Assembly (NCBI GenBank): GCA_964612855.1
Contig: CAZTDR010000007.1
Span: 1-55,809 of the forward strand
Direction: 5' to 3'
From: DATIJJ01 sp964612855
GTDB taxonomy: Bacteria > Pseudomonadota > Gammaproteobacteria > DSM-16500
Length of the DNA stretch: 55,809 nucleotides
The notes beneath the pieces were generated by a model. It was not told where the DNA came from. It was given only the letters and a program-made list of their open reading frames with translations, and ran no database searches. Made by a program: the position numbers and the translations under genes. Positions 7,583 to 15,961 of this stretch are shown in pieces (positions within the stretch are counted from its first letter, which is position 1; each line of letters opens with the position of its first letter).

Positions 7583-7879
7583 ATGAAAAAGTTTTCTACT
7601 GTAATTGCAGCAACGACCTTTTTAGTTTCATCAATGGCTTTTGCACATGATTCAGATTCGATGACCCCTTCTTGCCTCACCATTGTCAAAGCGTGTAAAG
7701 CTGCGGGTTTTGAAAGAAAAAGCGAAGATAAGCGTTTCTGGCAAGATTGTATGCAACCCGTGCTTTTAGGTAAAAGTGTGAAGGGTGTCGATGTTAAAGC
7801 AGATGATGTTAAAGCTTGCCGTGAGCAAAAAATAACCAAAATCCAACAAGAATTAAAAGCATTGCAAGACGTTCAATAG
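7583..7879 (+). CDS. Small periplasmic protein with four spaced cysteines
   Basis: A 98-residue exported protein. The signal peptide MKKFSTVIAATTFLVSSMAFA is followed by a mature part of 77 residues. Cysteines stand at 31, 38, 56 and 79 (SCLTIVKACKAAGF, WQDCMQPVL, VKACREQK), an even number and a spacing suited to two disulfides. The end is a charged helix (KITKIQQELKALQ). A TGGAGG ribosome site lies 7 bases before the ATG, and an extended -10 (TGCTAAAAT, 7544-7552) precedes it. I know no named family for it; the SC..I..AC..AGF pattern looks like a small periplasmic helical fold, possibly stress or metal related, but that is a guess. Confidence 0.8.
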   Translation: MKKFSTVIAATTFLVSSMAFAHDSDSMTPSCLTIVKACKAAGFERKSEDKRFWQDCMQPVLLGKSVKGVDVKADDVKACREQKITKIQQELKALQDVQ

Positions 7880-7895
7880 TCGTCATTTTTAAAAC

Positions 7896-7923
7896 TAACT
7901 GCCAGTCTGTTGACTGGCAGTTA
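7896..7923. terminator. Possible bidirectional terminator hairpin
   Basis: A 12-base perfect stem (TAACTGCCAGTC with GACTGGCAGTTA) closes on a TGTT loop 17 bases after the small periplasmic gene and before the end of convergent speA. There is no T-run on the plus side; on the minus side the stem is followed by AGTTTTAAAAA, so it may act mainly on speA transcripts. Confidence 0.5.
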
Positions 7924-7938
7924 AGCTCCCCATTATCC

Positions 7939-8031
7939 CTCAAGATGCGAACTTCCGTCATCCCCGAATGCTTTTATCGGGGATCTGTTTACCGATGAGA
8001 AGATTCTCCGATAAAAGCATTCGGGGATGAC
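7939..8031. repeat. Dispersed hairpin repeat with 24-base perfect arms
   Basis: The 24-base arms at 7957-7980 and 8008-8031 (outer ends GTCATCCCCGAATG / CATTCGGGGATGAC) are perfectly complementary around a 27-base loop. A copy of the CTCAAGATGCGAACTT word (7939-7954) sits on the left edge. The GTCATCCCCGAATGC type of hairpin is a common intergenic repeat in proteobacterial genomes. It could also attenuate transcripts running out of either convergent gene. Confidence 0.65.
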
Positions 8032-8087
8032 ATTTAATCCAGCATAGTGAGTGTAGGGACTGTCAACAGACCCTAATAAGCACCACA

Positions 8088-9977
8088 TTAATCTTCTAAG
8101 TAAGTATACCCGCTTAGTCCTTCTTGCAACTCAGAGAGGTATTCATGTTTTTGGGTTGTAGATAGCGATGTACGATCTAATTGAGCTGAATAAGAATCCA
8201 TTAGTGTTTGAGGCACAAAATGGACATAACGCAGCGTATCCATTACTGTGTCACCGGACACCGGTTCCACTAAGCAATAGCCGCCTTCCGCTGTCAATTC
8301 TACGTGGACTGAATCCGTATCCCCAAATAAATTATGCATATCGCCTAAAATTTCTTGATAGGCTCCCACTAAAAAAACGCCTAAGTAGTAGGGCGTATCG
8401 GTTGCTGGCAAGGGTAATGTAGTTTGTAAGCTTTGACCATCGACATACAAATCAATGCGTCCGTCAGAGTCACATGTGATATCTTGCAACATGCCTCGAC
8501 GTGTTATGGGTTTGTCTAAGTCAGATAATGGCATCACAGGAAAAATTTGGTCAATTGCCCAGACATCGGGCAATGACTGGAATAAGGAAAAATTAGCGAA
8601 TATTTTATCGGCTAATTTTTCATTCAGTTCGTCGAGTACTTCACGATGTGAACGATTTTCAGGCTGCAGTTTTTCCCGTACAAGTAAACAAATCGTCAGA
8701 TAAATTTGCTCAGCACGTGCGCGGTCAGCTAATTTGATGCTGCCATGATTAAATAGTGCTTGTGCCTCGGCCATCCAATGACACGCATCATGATAGATTT
8801 CAAGCAAAGCGCGTTCTTCTATATTTTGGTAATCGCGCCAAAGATCTTGAATAATAGGATGTTCGTTTTTTTGAACGGCGGTTATCTGCGTAGGCATAAC
8901 GCGTTCAATGTCTGTCACATTCAAAACTAACATGGCATGATGAGCAGTTAATGCCCGGCCGGATTCTGTGATAATTAACGGATAAGGCAATTTTTTATCG
9001 TCACAAATTTCTTTGAAAATATGCACAATATTATTGGCATACTCTTGCATAGAATAGTTAATTGAGCAGAAATTGCGGGAACGAGTGCCTTCATAATCGA
9101 CACCCAAGCCACCGCCGACATCAATGCAGGTAAGAGGAACGCCCAGCGCACGTAATTCTGCGTAAAAACGCCCGCCTTCTTGCATACCACGTTGTATATC
9201 GCGAATATTCGCCACTTGCGATCCCAGCATAAAATGCACTAAATTTAATGTTTGCAATTGATTGGCATTACGCAGTTGATCTACAACTTGCAGCACTTGC
9301 ATAGGTGATAATCCAAATTTAGACTTCTCACCACCCGTATTTTGCCATTTACCTTTAGCAATGGACGCTAATCGCACCCGCACGCCTAGCAATGGTTCTA
9401 TTTTTAATTTCTCAGCCTCCTCTAGCACGAGATTTAACTCAGAAACTTTTTCGAGAATGATATAGATGCGATGGCCTAATTGCCGACCAATTAACGCCAA
9501 ACGGATATATTCGCGATCCTTATAGCCATTGCATATGATAGTGGATCCTGGCGTAGATAACCCTAATACAGCAAGTAATTCTGGTTTACTGCCTGCTTCT
9601 AATCCTATGTTTTTATTGCTATTACGCAATAATTCTTCGACTACGTGTCGTTGTTGATTAACTTTAATCGGATAAACGCAAAGATAACCGCCATCATACT
9701 TCTGTGTTTGCATGGCAGTGTGGAATGCATTGCGTAAATTATTGAGACGGTTTCTAAGAATATCAGTAAAGCGAATGAGTAATGGTAGCTTGAGCCCTGT
9801 TGCTTGAATGTCTTTAATCAAAGTAGGTAATGAGATCCCTGCTTTTTTTTTATCGCCATCTGGAAAAGTAACGACTTCACCTTGCGCATTAATATCAAAA
9901 TAGCTCTCACCCCAATGCGGAGTGTTATAAATGTCGCGGGCGCGCTGTATGTTGGCTTCTTTGTTGGATTGGGACAC
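8088..9977 (-). CDS. speA: Biosynthetic arginine decarboxylase
   Basis: A 629-residue PLP enzyme of the SpeA (fold III) family that converts arginine to agmatine, the first step of the agmatine route to putrescine. The PLP lysine lies in YPIKVNQQR (Lys about 105). The family words GLEAGSKPELLAVL, ICNGYKDREYI, GEKSKFGLS, DVGGGLGVDYEGTRS and TESGRALTAHHA occur in order. YEGTRSRNFCSINYS and the C-terminal GDMHNLFGDTDSVHV complete the enzyme, at normal family length. The start is a GTG with GGAG about 13 bases upstream and no better ATG nearby. It is a single gene. A cyanophycin operon elsewhere in the window would release arginine, its substrate, so the two may be linked in nitrogen use. Confidence 0.96.
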   Translation of the reverse strand: MSQSNKEANIQRARDIYNTPHWGESYFDINAQGEVVTFPDGDKKKAGISLPTLIKDIQATGLKLPLLIRFTDILRNRLNNLRNAFHTAMQTQKYDGGYLCVYPIKVNQQRHVVEELLRNSNKNIGLEAGSKPELLAVLGLSTPGSTIICNGYKDREYIRLALIGRQLGHRIYIILEKVSELNLVLEEAEKLKIEPLLGVRVRLASIAKGKWQNTGGEKSKFGLSPMQVLQVVDQLRNANQLQTLNLVHFMLGSQVANIRDIQRGMQEGGRFYAELRALGVPLTCIDVGGGLGVDYEGTRSRNFCSINYSMQEYANNIVHIFKEICDDKKLPYPLIITESGRALTAHHAMLVLNVTDIERVMPTQITAVQKNEHPIIQDLWRDYQNIEERALLEIYHDACHWMAEAQALFNHGSIKLADRARAEQIYLTICLLVREKLQPENRSHREVLDELNEKLADKIFANFSLFQSLPDVWAIDQIFPVMPLSDLDKPITRRGMLQDITCDSDGRIDLYVDGQSLQTTLPLPATDTPYYLGVFLVGAYQEILGDMHNLFGDTDSVHVELTAEGGYCLVEPVSGDTVMDTLRYVHFVPQTLMDSYSAQLDRTSLSTTQKHEYLSELQEGLSGYTYLED

Positions 9978-10090
9978 CTCTTTTTTACTCCTAAAATATA
10001 CAGGGTCTTAAAAATAATGGGGATTAATTTTACAAGCAATGCAGTCTATTGACAATTAGTTTGCTTCGTTTCCAATCATTTTGCTTTACA

Positions 10091-10206
10091 GGGGACAAAA
10101 TTTTTTTGCAAAGCCCAGGGCATGGCACGCCATGCCCTACACCTTTATCTTCGAACTTAGGGGCACGGCGTGCCGTGCCCGTGCGATATTGCTAGAATTT
10201 TGTCCT
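10091..10206. repeat. Composite repeat carrying two GGGCATGGC-type palindromes
   Basis: The outer ends GGGGACAAAATT and AATTTTGTCCTC are near-perfect inverted repeats. Inside are two 20-base palindromes, GGGCATGGCACGCCATGCCC (10118-10137) and GGGCACGGCGTGCCGTGCCC (10161-10180). The same palindrome family recurs at 12206-12225, 16525-16544 and 16571-16590. Confidence 0.7.
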
Positions 10207-10317
10207 CTGCAGAGATCATTTTGCAGGGCGATTTGCATAAAAGCTCAAATAAGCATTTCGATCTAACCTTCAAAAGGTGGGCAAGCTGCGCTTTGCCTGC
10301 CATCCGTCCTGATGTGA

Positions 10318-10449
10318 AAAAAGCGTTCTTTATCGGAAGAGGTATTTGATTTTGTAACAAAAATCAAAGATGATAGCTGTGTTGACTCTATTGTTAACAA
10401 TCCTAAAAAAGTAGATGGGGTAAGGTATGTTAATGACACGCAAAAATAA
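10318..10449 (+). pseudogene. Coding-like remnant, 43 codons, no start codon
   Basis: An open stretch from a TGA to a TAA translates as a protein-like sequence (KKRSLSEEVFDFVTKIK, then DDSCVDSIVNNPKKVDGV and a final RYVNDTQK). The amino-acid composition is that of a soluble helical-to-polar protein tail, but there is no start codon or ribosome site, and upstream frames are closed. It may be the 3' remnant of a decayed gene. Family unknown. A chance open stretch of this length is possible in AT-rich DNA. Confidence 0.3.
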
Positions 10450-10498
10450 AAACCTTTTAAGGCCACTATTCTTAAGTTCTTATTTTCCGAGCGCTGAG

Positions 10499-10531
10499 AT
10501 GAAAATGACTCACGACGTACCTGTCTTATGA
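10499..10531 (+). CDS. Possible 10-codon leader peptide overlapping dinB start
   Basis: The frame MKMTHDVPVL ends in TGA that overlaps the dinB ATG in the four bases ATGA, the usual geometry of translational coupling. A short purine patch (GCGCTGAG) precedes it. dinB itself lacks a convincing ribosome site, so ribosomes finishing this peptide could restart at dinB. Chance overlap is possible. Confidence 0.3.
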   Translation: MKMTHDVPVL

Positions 10532-11598
10532 CGGCGCTTTCTCAGCAAAAAATCATTCATATTGATATGGATTGTTTTTATGCGGCAGTTGAGATCCGAG
10601 ATAATCCAGAATTGGTCGATAAGCCTGTTGCGGTAGGCGGCTCACCGAAACAGCGCGGCGTATTGTGTACCTGTAATTACATTGCGCGTCAATATGGGGT
10701 GAGATCCGCTATGCCAACAGCTTATGCTTATCGCTTGTGCAAAGATTTAATTGTTTTGCCGGTCAATATGGAAAAATACCGGGCTGCCGCTAATATTATT
10801 CATCAAATTTTTCGCGAATTTACGGATTTGGTTGAACCCTTATCGTTGGATGAAGCTTATTTGGACGTGTCTAATTCTCCCTATTTTAATGGCAGTGCTA
10901 CACGCATTGCTGAAGAAATTCGCCAACGCATTTTTGCCGCAGTGAATTTAACGGCTTCGGCTGGCGTGGCACCGAATAAATTTTTAGCGAAAATCGCCAG
11001 CGGTTGGAAAAAACCCAATGGTTTGTTTGTCATTCCGCCGCAACACGTTGCCGAGTTTGTGAAAAATTTACCGGTTAAAAAATTGTTTGGTGTCGGCAAA
11101 GTCACTGCAGAAAAACTCCATAAAGCTGGGTTTATGCTTTGTTCTGATTTATATAGCGTGCCATTGTCGGAGTTAATGCAACAATTTGGCAAATTAGGCA
11201 AACAATTATATGAGCAAAGTAGGGGAATAGATCATCGCCTAGTCGAACCTAATCGGATAAGAAAATCGCTCAGTGTTGAACACACATTTAGTCAAGATAT
11301 TCAAACAGAAGAAGAATGTTGCAAAATCATCCAAAAATTATATGAACAGTTGATGCAACGCTTAAGTCATCTAAATCAGAATCCTCCTATTAAAAATCTT
11401 TATCTCAAAATAAAATACAGTAACTTTAAACAAGCTACGATAGAGCGCGCAGGAAATCTACCTATATTGGAACAATATCAGCATTTATTATGTGAAATCA
11501 GGCTTAAATCCGCTTTATCAATTCGATTATTAGGAATTGGAGTCCGTTTCCAAGTCAAAAGAGAAGATGCATTGAGCGTACAAAAAAGATTATTATGA
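10528..11598 (+). CDS. dinB: DNA polymerase IV (Y-family translesion polymerase)
   Basis: A 356-residue Y-family polymerase that copies past damaged bases, error-prone and non-processive. The palm motifs are intact: IDMDCFYAAVE with the first catalytic aspartate, and LSLDEAYLDV with the Asp-Glu pair. The finger region GVRSAMPTAYAYRLC and TASAGVAPNKFLAKIASG, the thumb helix-hairpin-helix (VKKLFGVGKVTAEKLHKAGF) and the little-finger domain follow. The extreme C-terminus ends in LSVQKRLL; I see no clear clamp-binding QLxLF-type peptide. No LexA box was found upstream. A short upstream frame overlaps its start. Confidence 0.95.
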   Translation: MTALSQQKIIHIDMDCFYAAVEIRDNPELVDKPVAVGGSPKQRGVLCTCNYIARQYGVRSAMPTAYAYRLCKDLIVLPVNMEKYRAAANIIHQIFREFTDLVEPLSLDEAYLDVSNSPYFNGSATRIAEEIRQRIFAAVNLTASAGVAPNKFLAKIASGWKKPNGLFVIPPQHVAEFVKNLPVKKLFGVGKVTAEKLHKAGFMLCSDLYSVPLSELMQQFGKLGKQLYEQSRGIDHRLVEPNRIRKSLSVEHTFSQDIQTEEECCKIIQKLYEQLMQRLSHLNQNPPIKNLYLKIKYSNFKQATIERAGNLPILEQYQHLLCEIRLKSALSIRLLGIGVRFQVKREDALSVQKRLL

Positions 11599-11632
11599 TG
11601 GATCAACAGACCCTATAGAAGGAGAGCTTAAC

Positions 11633-12070
11633 ATGGATAAAATCAAACCGCTTTTTACAGTAACTGGCACCGCTTCAGGTGGACGCAACGGACACGCTGA
11701 AACAAATGATGGCACGCTAAAAGTGAATCTATCCGTTCCCAAAGAAATGGGAGGACCCGGAAAATCAGATACCGTCACCCCTGAACATTTATTCGCGGCG
11801 GGTTATGCAGCTTGTTTTGGCGGCGCCTTGGATTTTGTTGGCAAGCAACATAAAAAAGATGCTTCTAATGCAAAAGTTGAATGCCATGTTTCCATAGGTA
11901 AGCGCGAACCCACGGGCTTAGCACTGTCCGTTAAGATGCGCGTGGAAGATAAAAATTTATCGCAACAAGATTTATCAGCGCTCGTTAAAGAAGCACATGA
12001 AAAAATATGTCCTTACTCACATGCCACGCGTAATAATATCGACGTTGAATTTGAGATTGTAGGAGCATAG
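11633..12070 (+). CDS. ohr: Organic hydroperoxide resistance protein (OsmC/Ohr family)
   Basis: A 145-residue cytosolic thiol peroxidase that reduces organic and fatty-acid hydroperoxides, usually recycled by lipoylated proteins. The catalytic cysteines are both present, Cys61 in GYAACFGGAL and Cys126 in KICPYSHATR. The supporting Arg18 (GGRNGHAE) and Glu51 (TPEHLFAAGYAA) are also in place, and length is standard. The start is fixed by an AAGGAGAG ribosome site. It lies 34 bases after dinB, so read-through or co-transcription is possible. No OhrR regulator is adjacent. The GTGGTGCTAATTAGCGCCAC hairpin downstream may terminate it. Confidence 0.95.
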   Translation: MDKIKPLFTVTGTASGGRNGHAETNDGTLKVNLSVPKEMGGPGKSDTVTPEHLFAAGYAACFGGALDFVGKQHKKDASNAKVECHVSIGKREPTGLALSVKMRVEDKNLSQQDLSALVKEAHEKICPYSHATRNNIDVEFEIVGA

Positions 12071-12126
12071 TGAGCAATGCTTATTTAACTAATCACTGCG
12101 AAGTTTAAGAGTTCAGATTGCTTGAA

Positions 12127-12146
12127 GTGGTGCTAATTAGCGCCAC
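12127..12146. terminator. Possible terminator hairpin after ohr
   Basis: The 20-base near-palindrome GTGGTGCTAATTAGCGCCAC (one mismatch) lies 56 bases after ohr. It is followed by ACTAAACAATACC rather than a T-run, so termination is uncertain. Confidence 0.35.
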
Positions 12147-12187
12147 TAAACAATACCGAAAATTGACGGCGCTCTAGTGGTTGACTT

Positions 12188-12251
12188 TTAAAACAGTACT
12201 TGTAGGGGCATGGCGTGCCATGCCCGGCGGCTTCAACGAGATAGGCAGCAC
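12188..12251. repeat. Dispersed repeat, GGGCATGGC family, long copy 1
   Basis: These 64 bases match 16507-16570 at 56 positions by direct comparison, including an uninterrupted 31-base block around the palindrome GGGCATGGCGTGCCATGCCC. It lies in the 210-base gap before the exported-protein/lipase pair. The matching boundaries suggest copies of one element. Confidence 0.75.
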
Positions 12252-12280
12252 CTACAAAATATTATAACCTCATTGCATGG

Positions 12281-13180
12281 ATGCAAATGTCTTTAATAAT
12301 ACGGTTATTACTGATCATGGGGCTTATGATTATTGGCACCAATGCTTGGACTCATGGTTATGTGGGAAAACGATTTTTTCCATCCACTATTTCCGTCAAC
12401 GAACCCTTTATTAGTGATAAAATCGCTTTACCTGTTTATCGCACTGAATCGACAGCAAATGATGGGCAAGCTATCTGGGTCACAAATCCTCAATTACAAT
12501 ATTCCAAGACGATTATGCAAGATTTTCAAGTTTCTGCTACAGCCAGTTATTTGCATATTCAACATCCTAATGAACAAACGCGCAATGGGTTCGATGATTG
12601 GGAAGTGGGTATACGATATAATACATTTATCTCAGTACCCACAGAGTCGATATTTTCAGTTGGCTTAAATGCCACATTAGGCGGCACAGGCAGTCACGTG
12701 GTCAACGCGGACTCAACCACGATAATTTCACCCGTTGTGTTATTTGCTCAAGGGATGGGAATATTGCCAGATTCGCTAAAATTCCTTAAACCGTTGGGAG
12801 TTACTGCAACTTTAGGTCCCAACATAAATACAGGATCGTACGATGTTAGCAGCATCAGTTGGGGGATTTCTGTCGCCTATAGTTTACCTTACCTGAATCA
12901 GTTTATTGCACACTCGAATTCACTTATAATGGATCATGTTGTTCCCGTTATTGAATTTCCTTTTACGAAATGCACGCAAGGAGCGTGCAGTGGGCAAATT
13001 ACAGGAACCATTGATCCCGGTGTCATTATTTATAATAACTATGGACAAGTCGCTATTGAAGCGTTGATTCCAAGTAATAGTAAGACGGGTAGTAAAGTAG
13101 GTGGCGTGATTCAGTTGTATTTATATTTAGATACGGTTGCTCCAAACAGCCTTGGTAAACCACTATTCGTAAATAACTAA
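12281..13180 (+). CDS. Exported, probably outer-membrane beta-barrel protein
   Basis: A 299-residue exported protein with a hydrophobic N-terminus (LIIRLLLIMGLMIIGTNAW) fit for a signal peptide. The mature part is built of alternating polar/hydrophobic strands separated by Gly/Asn/Ser turns (WEVGIRYNTFI, FSVGLNATLGGTGS, GVTATLGPNINTG, ISWGISVAYSLPYL, VGGVIQLYLYLD), the look of an outer-membrane barrel or porin-like transporter. Two cysteines sit close together in TKCTQGACSG. No named family is recognised. It ends 11 bases before the lipase gene, so the two are an operon and may act together in secretion or uptake of a lipid product. The exact start (first ATG or the one two codons later) is unclear. 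Confidence 0.72.
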   Translation: MQMSLIIRLLLIMGLMIIGTNAWTHGYVGKRFFPSTISVNEPFISDKIALPVYRTESTANDGQAIWVTNPQLQYSKTIMQDFQVSATASYLHIQHPNEQTRNGFDDWEVGIRYNTFISVPTESIFSVGLNATLGGTGSHVVNADSTTIISPVVLFAQGMGILPDSLKFLKPLGVTATLGPNINTGSYDVSSISWGISVAYSLPYLNQFIAHSNSLIMDHVVPVIEFPFTKCTQGACSGQITGTIDPGVIIYNNYGQVAIEALIPSNSKTGSKVGGVIQLYLYLDTVAPNSLGKPLFVNN

Positions 13181-13191
13181 AGGATTAGTTT

Positions 13192-14508
13192 ATGAAAAAT
13201 ATGACGTACAAAAATTATTTCCTGACCATGCTAGTCACTTTTATCTTTCCTATTACATCCGCATTAGCAATAAATGATTTTGGCCCTGTTGATATGGGGA
13301 GCTTTTATTCCTCACTTCCGCAAGTAAATTCTCATGCGCCATTAGGCAGCATTGTGAAGTCTGAAAAAATTACGACAACCATTCCTGATGTTGATGTATG
13401 GAAAATTGCTTATATTTCCTCTGACGTGCAGAATCGTAAAACCTTAGTTACCGGCATTATTGCAGCCCCCAAAAGTACGGCCCCCGTTACAGGTCGACCC
13501 ATTGTTGCCTGGGCTCACGGTACAACAGGGACAGCTCAAACATGCGGACCTTCGCAAGTATTAAATCCAGCGCAACCTTTGAATCAATATTTTATGCCTT
13601 TAGGCAATTCATGGACGGATTTCGGATTGCCTGCGATGAAGGCATTTATGAAAGCAGGGTATATCATCGTTGCAACCGATTATCAGGGTTTAGGTGGAGG
13701 CGGTAAACACCAATATACAGTTTCTGCCACTCAAGCGCGCGACGTCATCGATTCAATTCGAGCAGCCGCCGCATTTAAACAAGTTCATGCAGGATCAAAA
13801 GCGGTTGTTTATGGCTGGTCCCAAGGTGGTGGCGCTACTATTGCTGCAGCAGGATTAATAGATTATCTCAATCAAAAAGGCACAGCTCGTGACGGCGTTC
13901 AAATAATAGGATTTGTTGCAATGGCTCCTTATGATGTGGGAGTTACCTTTCCAACCGGAACGCTAACTACAGCTGATGCTACAAAATATTTACAAAATTT
14001 GAGTGATGCTTTTAGTCAAAATGTTTTTAATTTTACTCACTATGCTCAGAATGTATGGGGTATGGTAGCGGCTTTTCCTGAATTAAAATTAAATGATATT
14101 TTTACTGATCAAGGAGCAAAAATCGCTGATGAAATTTTCTTAAGAAAATGTATGCATGTTGCAAGTGATACATTTGATTATACTTACAGTAAAAATTATA
14201 AAACCTTGCTACGCCCACAGATAAAAAATGCGACTGCTTGGATTGAAGCAGATAAAAAAGGGAGCGTAGTACCCATAAAACCCATGGCGCCTGTTATTAT
14301 CTATTATGGCAACCATGATACAACGGTTCCACCTTTCATGGGCAAACTTTATTATGAACAAATGTGTAAATTGGGTGGAAATGTCACTCGTATCCAGTTA
14401 CCAGGCGAGCAAGATCATTTTAGTACTCCAGCGAGTGCTGAGCCACTTTATGTAAGTTGGATCGCAGATCGTTTTGCAGATAAGTCAGCTAAAAACGGTT
14501 GTTCTTAG
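13192..14508 (+). CDS. Secreted alpha/beta-hydrolase, secretory lipase (LIP) family
   Basis: A 438-residue exported lipase/esterase. A signal peptide of about 26 residues ends in ITSALA. The alpha/beta-hydrolase core follows, with the oxyanion region PIVAWAHGTTGTAQTCGPS and the nucleophile elbow GWSQGGG (Ser210). The acid is in YYGNHDTTVPP (Asp376) and the base in GEQDHFSTP (His409), a full catalytic triad in family order. The HGTTG word and the long cap between core halves (about residues 225-345) fit the secretory lipases. Paired cysteines could give disulfides. It follows a putative outer-membrane protein by 11 bases, with AAAGGATT as ribosome site. Substrate is unknown; triacylglycerols or esters are the family default. 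Confidence 0.88.
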   Translation: MKNMTYKNYFLTMLVTFIFPITSALAINDFGPVDMGSFYSSLPQVNSHAPLGSIVKSEKITTTIPDVDVWKIAYISSDVQNRKTLVTGIIAAPKSTAPVTGRPIVAWAHGTTGTAQTCGPSQVLNPAQPLNQYFMPLGNSWTDFGLPAMKAFMKAGYIIVATDYQGLGGGGKHQYTVSATQARDVIDSIRAAAAFKQVHAGSKAVVYGWSQGGGATIAAAGLIDYLNQKGTARDGVQIIGFVAMAPYDVGVTFPTGTLTTADATKYLQNLSDAFSQNVFNFTHYAQNVWGMVAAFPELKLNDIFTDQGAKIADEIFLRKCMHVASDTFDYTYSKNYKTLLRPQIKNATAWIEADKKGSVVPIKPMAPVIIYYGNHDTTVPPFMGKLYYEQMCKLGGNVTRIQLPGEQDHFSTPASAEPLYVSWIADRFADKSAKNGCS

Positions 14509-14526
14509 GAAGCGGTACAATCGGCC

Positions 14527-14579
14527 AAAATGTGCGTTAAATAGAGAGGTACTATTCGTCTCAAATTTTCGCACATTTT
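14527..14579 (+). terminator. Inverted repeat after the lipase gene
   Basis: AAAATGTGCG (14527-14536) and CGCACATTTT (14570-14579) pair perfectly across a 33-base loop. The T-rich end of the right arm is compatible with a weak terminator for the exported-protein/lipase operon. Confidence 0.35.
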
Positions 14580-14656
14580 AACTGGATTTTCTTACTTTTA
14601 AACATGCCTCATCCATTATCAACAGACTCTATTGAATATGTCTTTACTATAGGCTG

Positions 14657-15838
14657 TTAAACCACTTGTCCTGCAGCCCATCCAGATGACCAGGCCCACT
14701 GAAAATTAAAGCCACCTAGCCATCCTGTTACATCGAGCGCTTCACCAATAAAATATAATCCTAAGACATTATTGACTTCCATGGTCTTAGAAGAAATAGC
14801 ATCGCAATCTACTCCACCGAGTGTGACTTCGGCGGTTCGATAACCTTCTGTTCCATTAGGTAAAATAGACCATGCATTCATAAGCTGGGTGATTTCAAGA
14901 AAACATTGATGTGAAATTGAAGCCAATTTTTTTTCTAATAACTCTTGTAGGAAAAAAACTTCGATTACTCTTTTAGGTAAGAGGGTAGCTAAAAAAGATT
15001 TTAATTGTTTCTGTGGACTTTGCTTCTGCGCTATTTTCAATTCTTGAAATATATCCAATTCGGGGCATAGATTTATAACAATCTTCTCCCCTGCTTGCCA
15101 ATAAGATGATATTTGCAAAATGGCTGGCCCACTAAGACCACGATGTGTAAATAAAATATGTTCGCGAAAACTTTTTTTGTCATTACTGACGATGCTATCA
15201 ATACCAATTCCAGACAATACAGCAAACTTTTCTTTTGCTTCAGTATGCAATGTAAAAGGAACTAGGCCCGCCCGTGTGGGCCATATTCTTAGGCCAAATT
15301 GTTCAGCTATTTGATAGGCAAAGGGGCTCGCACCCATTGTGGGAATAGACAATCCACCCGAGGCAATCACAACAGATTGAGCATGAAAATTTCCGCGTGT
15401 ACTCTTTACTATAAAATGTTGATCACTTACTTTTTCTATTTTTTCTATTTTTGTATTGAGTCGAAGGGTAGCATTTGCTTGCTCACATTCTAATAACAGC
15501 ATATCCAAGATATCTTTAGATTTATTGTCGCAAAATAATTGTCCTAACGTCTTTTCATGGAAGGGGATATGGTGTCGCTTGACTAATTCGATAAAATCCC
15601 ATTGCGTAAATCGACTCAGCGCAGATTTAGAAAAGTGTAAATTATGAGAAATATAATCTGCAGCATTGATATAGTAATTAGTAAAATTGCAACGTCCGCC
15701 CCCGGACATGAGAATTTTTTTGCCCGGCTTATTTGCATGATCCAGTACAACAACTTTACGTTGTCGTTTTCCTGCCTCAATGGCACACATTAAACCGGCA
15801 GCGCCAGCGCCAATAATCAAAACGTCTATTTTTTCCAT
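14657..15838 (-). CDS. FAD-dependent oxidoreductase, HI0933/BaiN (YhiN) family
   Basis: A 393-residue flavoprotein. The N-terminal dinucleotide fold is IDVLIIGAGAAGLMCAIEAG. The family signature KPGKKILMSGGGRCNFTN follows at about residue 40, with VVIASGGLSIPTMGASPFAY in the middle. The C-terminal FAD contact LGLYFIGEALDVTGWLGGFNFQWAW is the usual end of this family. All markers are present at normal length (about 390-400). Members are widespread, poorly characterised flavoproteins, including an enoate-type reductase, so the reaction here is unknown. It is a lone gene. No ribosome site stands out in the AT-rich leader. Confidence 0.92.
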   Translation of the reverse strand: MEKIDVLIIGAGAAGLMCAIEAGKRQRKVVVLDHANKPGKKILMSGGGRCNFTNYYINAADYISHNLHFSKSALSRFTQWDFIELVKRHHIPFHEKTLGQLFCDNKSKDILDMLLLECEQANATLRLNTKIEKIEKVSDQHFIVKSTRGNFHAQSVVIASGGLSIPTMGASPFAYQIAEQFGLRIWPTRAGLVPFTLHTEAKEKFAVLSGIGIDSIVSNDKKSFREHILFTHRGLSGPAILQISSYWQAGEKIVINLCPELDIFQELKIAQKQSPQKQLKSFLATLLPKRVIEVFFLQELLEKKLASISHQCFLEITQLMNAWSILPNGTEGYRTAEVTLGGVDCDAISSKTMEVNNVLGLYFIGEALDVTGWLGGFNFQWAWSSGWAAGQVV

Positions 15839-15961
15839 GCCGTAACTATATACAATTTTGGTTCGGGAAGCATTAATTGTCTGACATAAATTGGGGGGAT
15901 AAAGGTTTTTGCTGGCATATGCTTAGGCTGAGAATAAAAATTTGCGCTAGTATTTCTGAGC

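Larger units (their letters stand above)
9978..10527. other. Long intergenic region between speA and dinB
   Basis: These 550 bases hold no complete gene. They contain the speA leader, one composite repeat (10091-10206), a 43-codon coding-like remnant (10318-10449) and a 10-codon frame that overlaps the dinB start (10499-10531). The TTATTTTCCGAGCGCTGAG stretch just before dinB shows no clear LexA box. Confidence 0.5.

Noticed and set aside
10450..10527. LexA box ahead of dinB
   Set aside because: No CTGT-N8-ACAG match was found in the leader.
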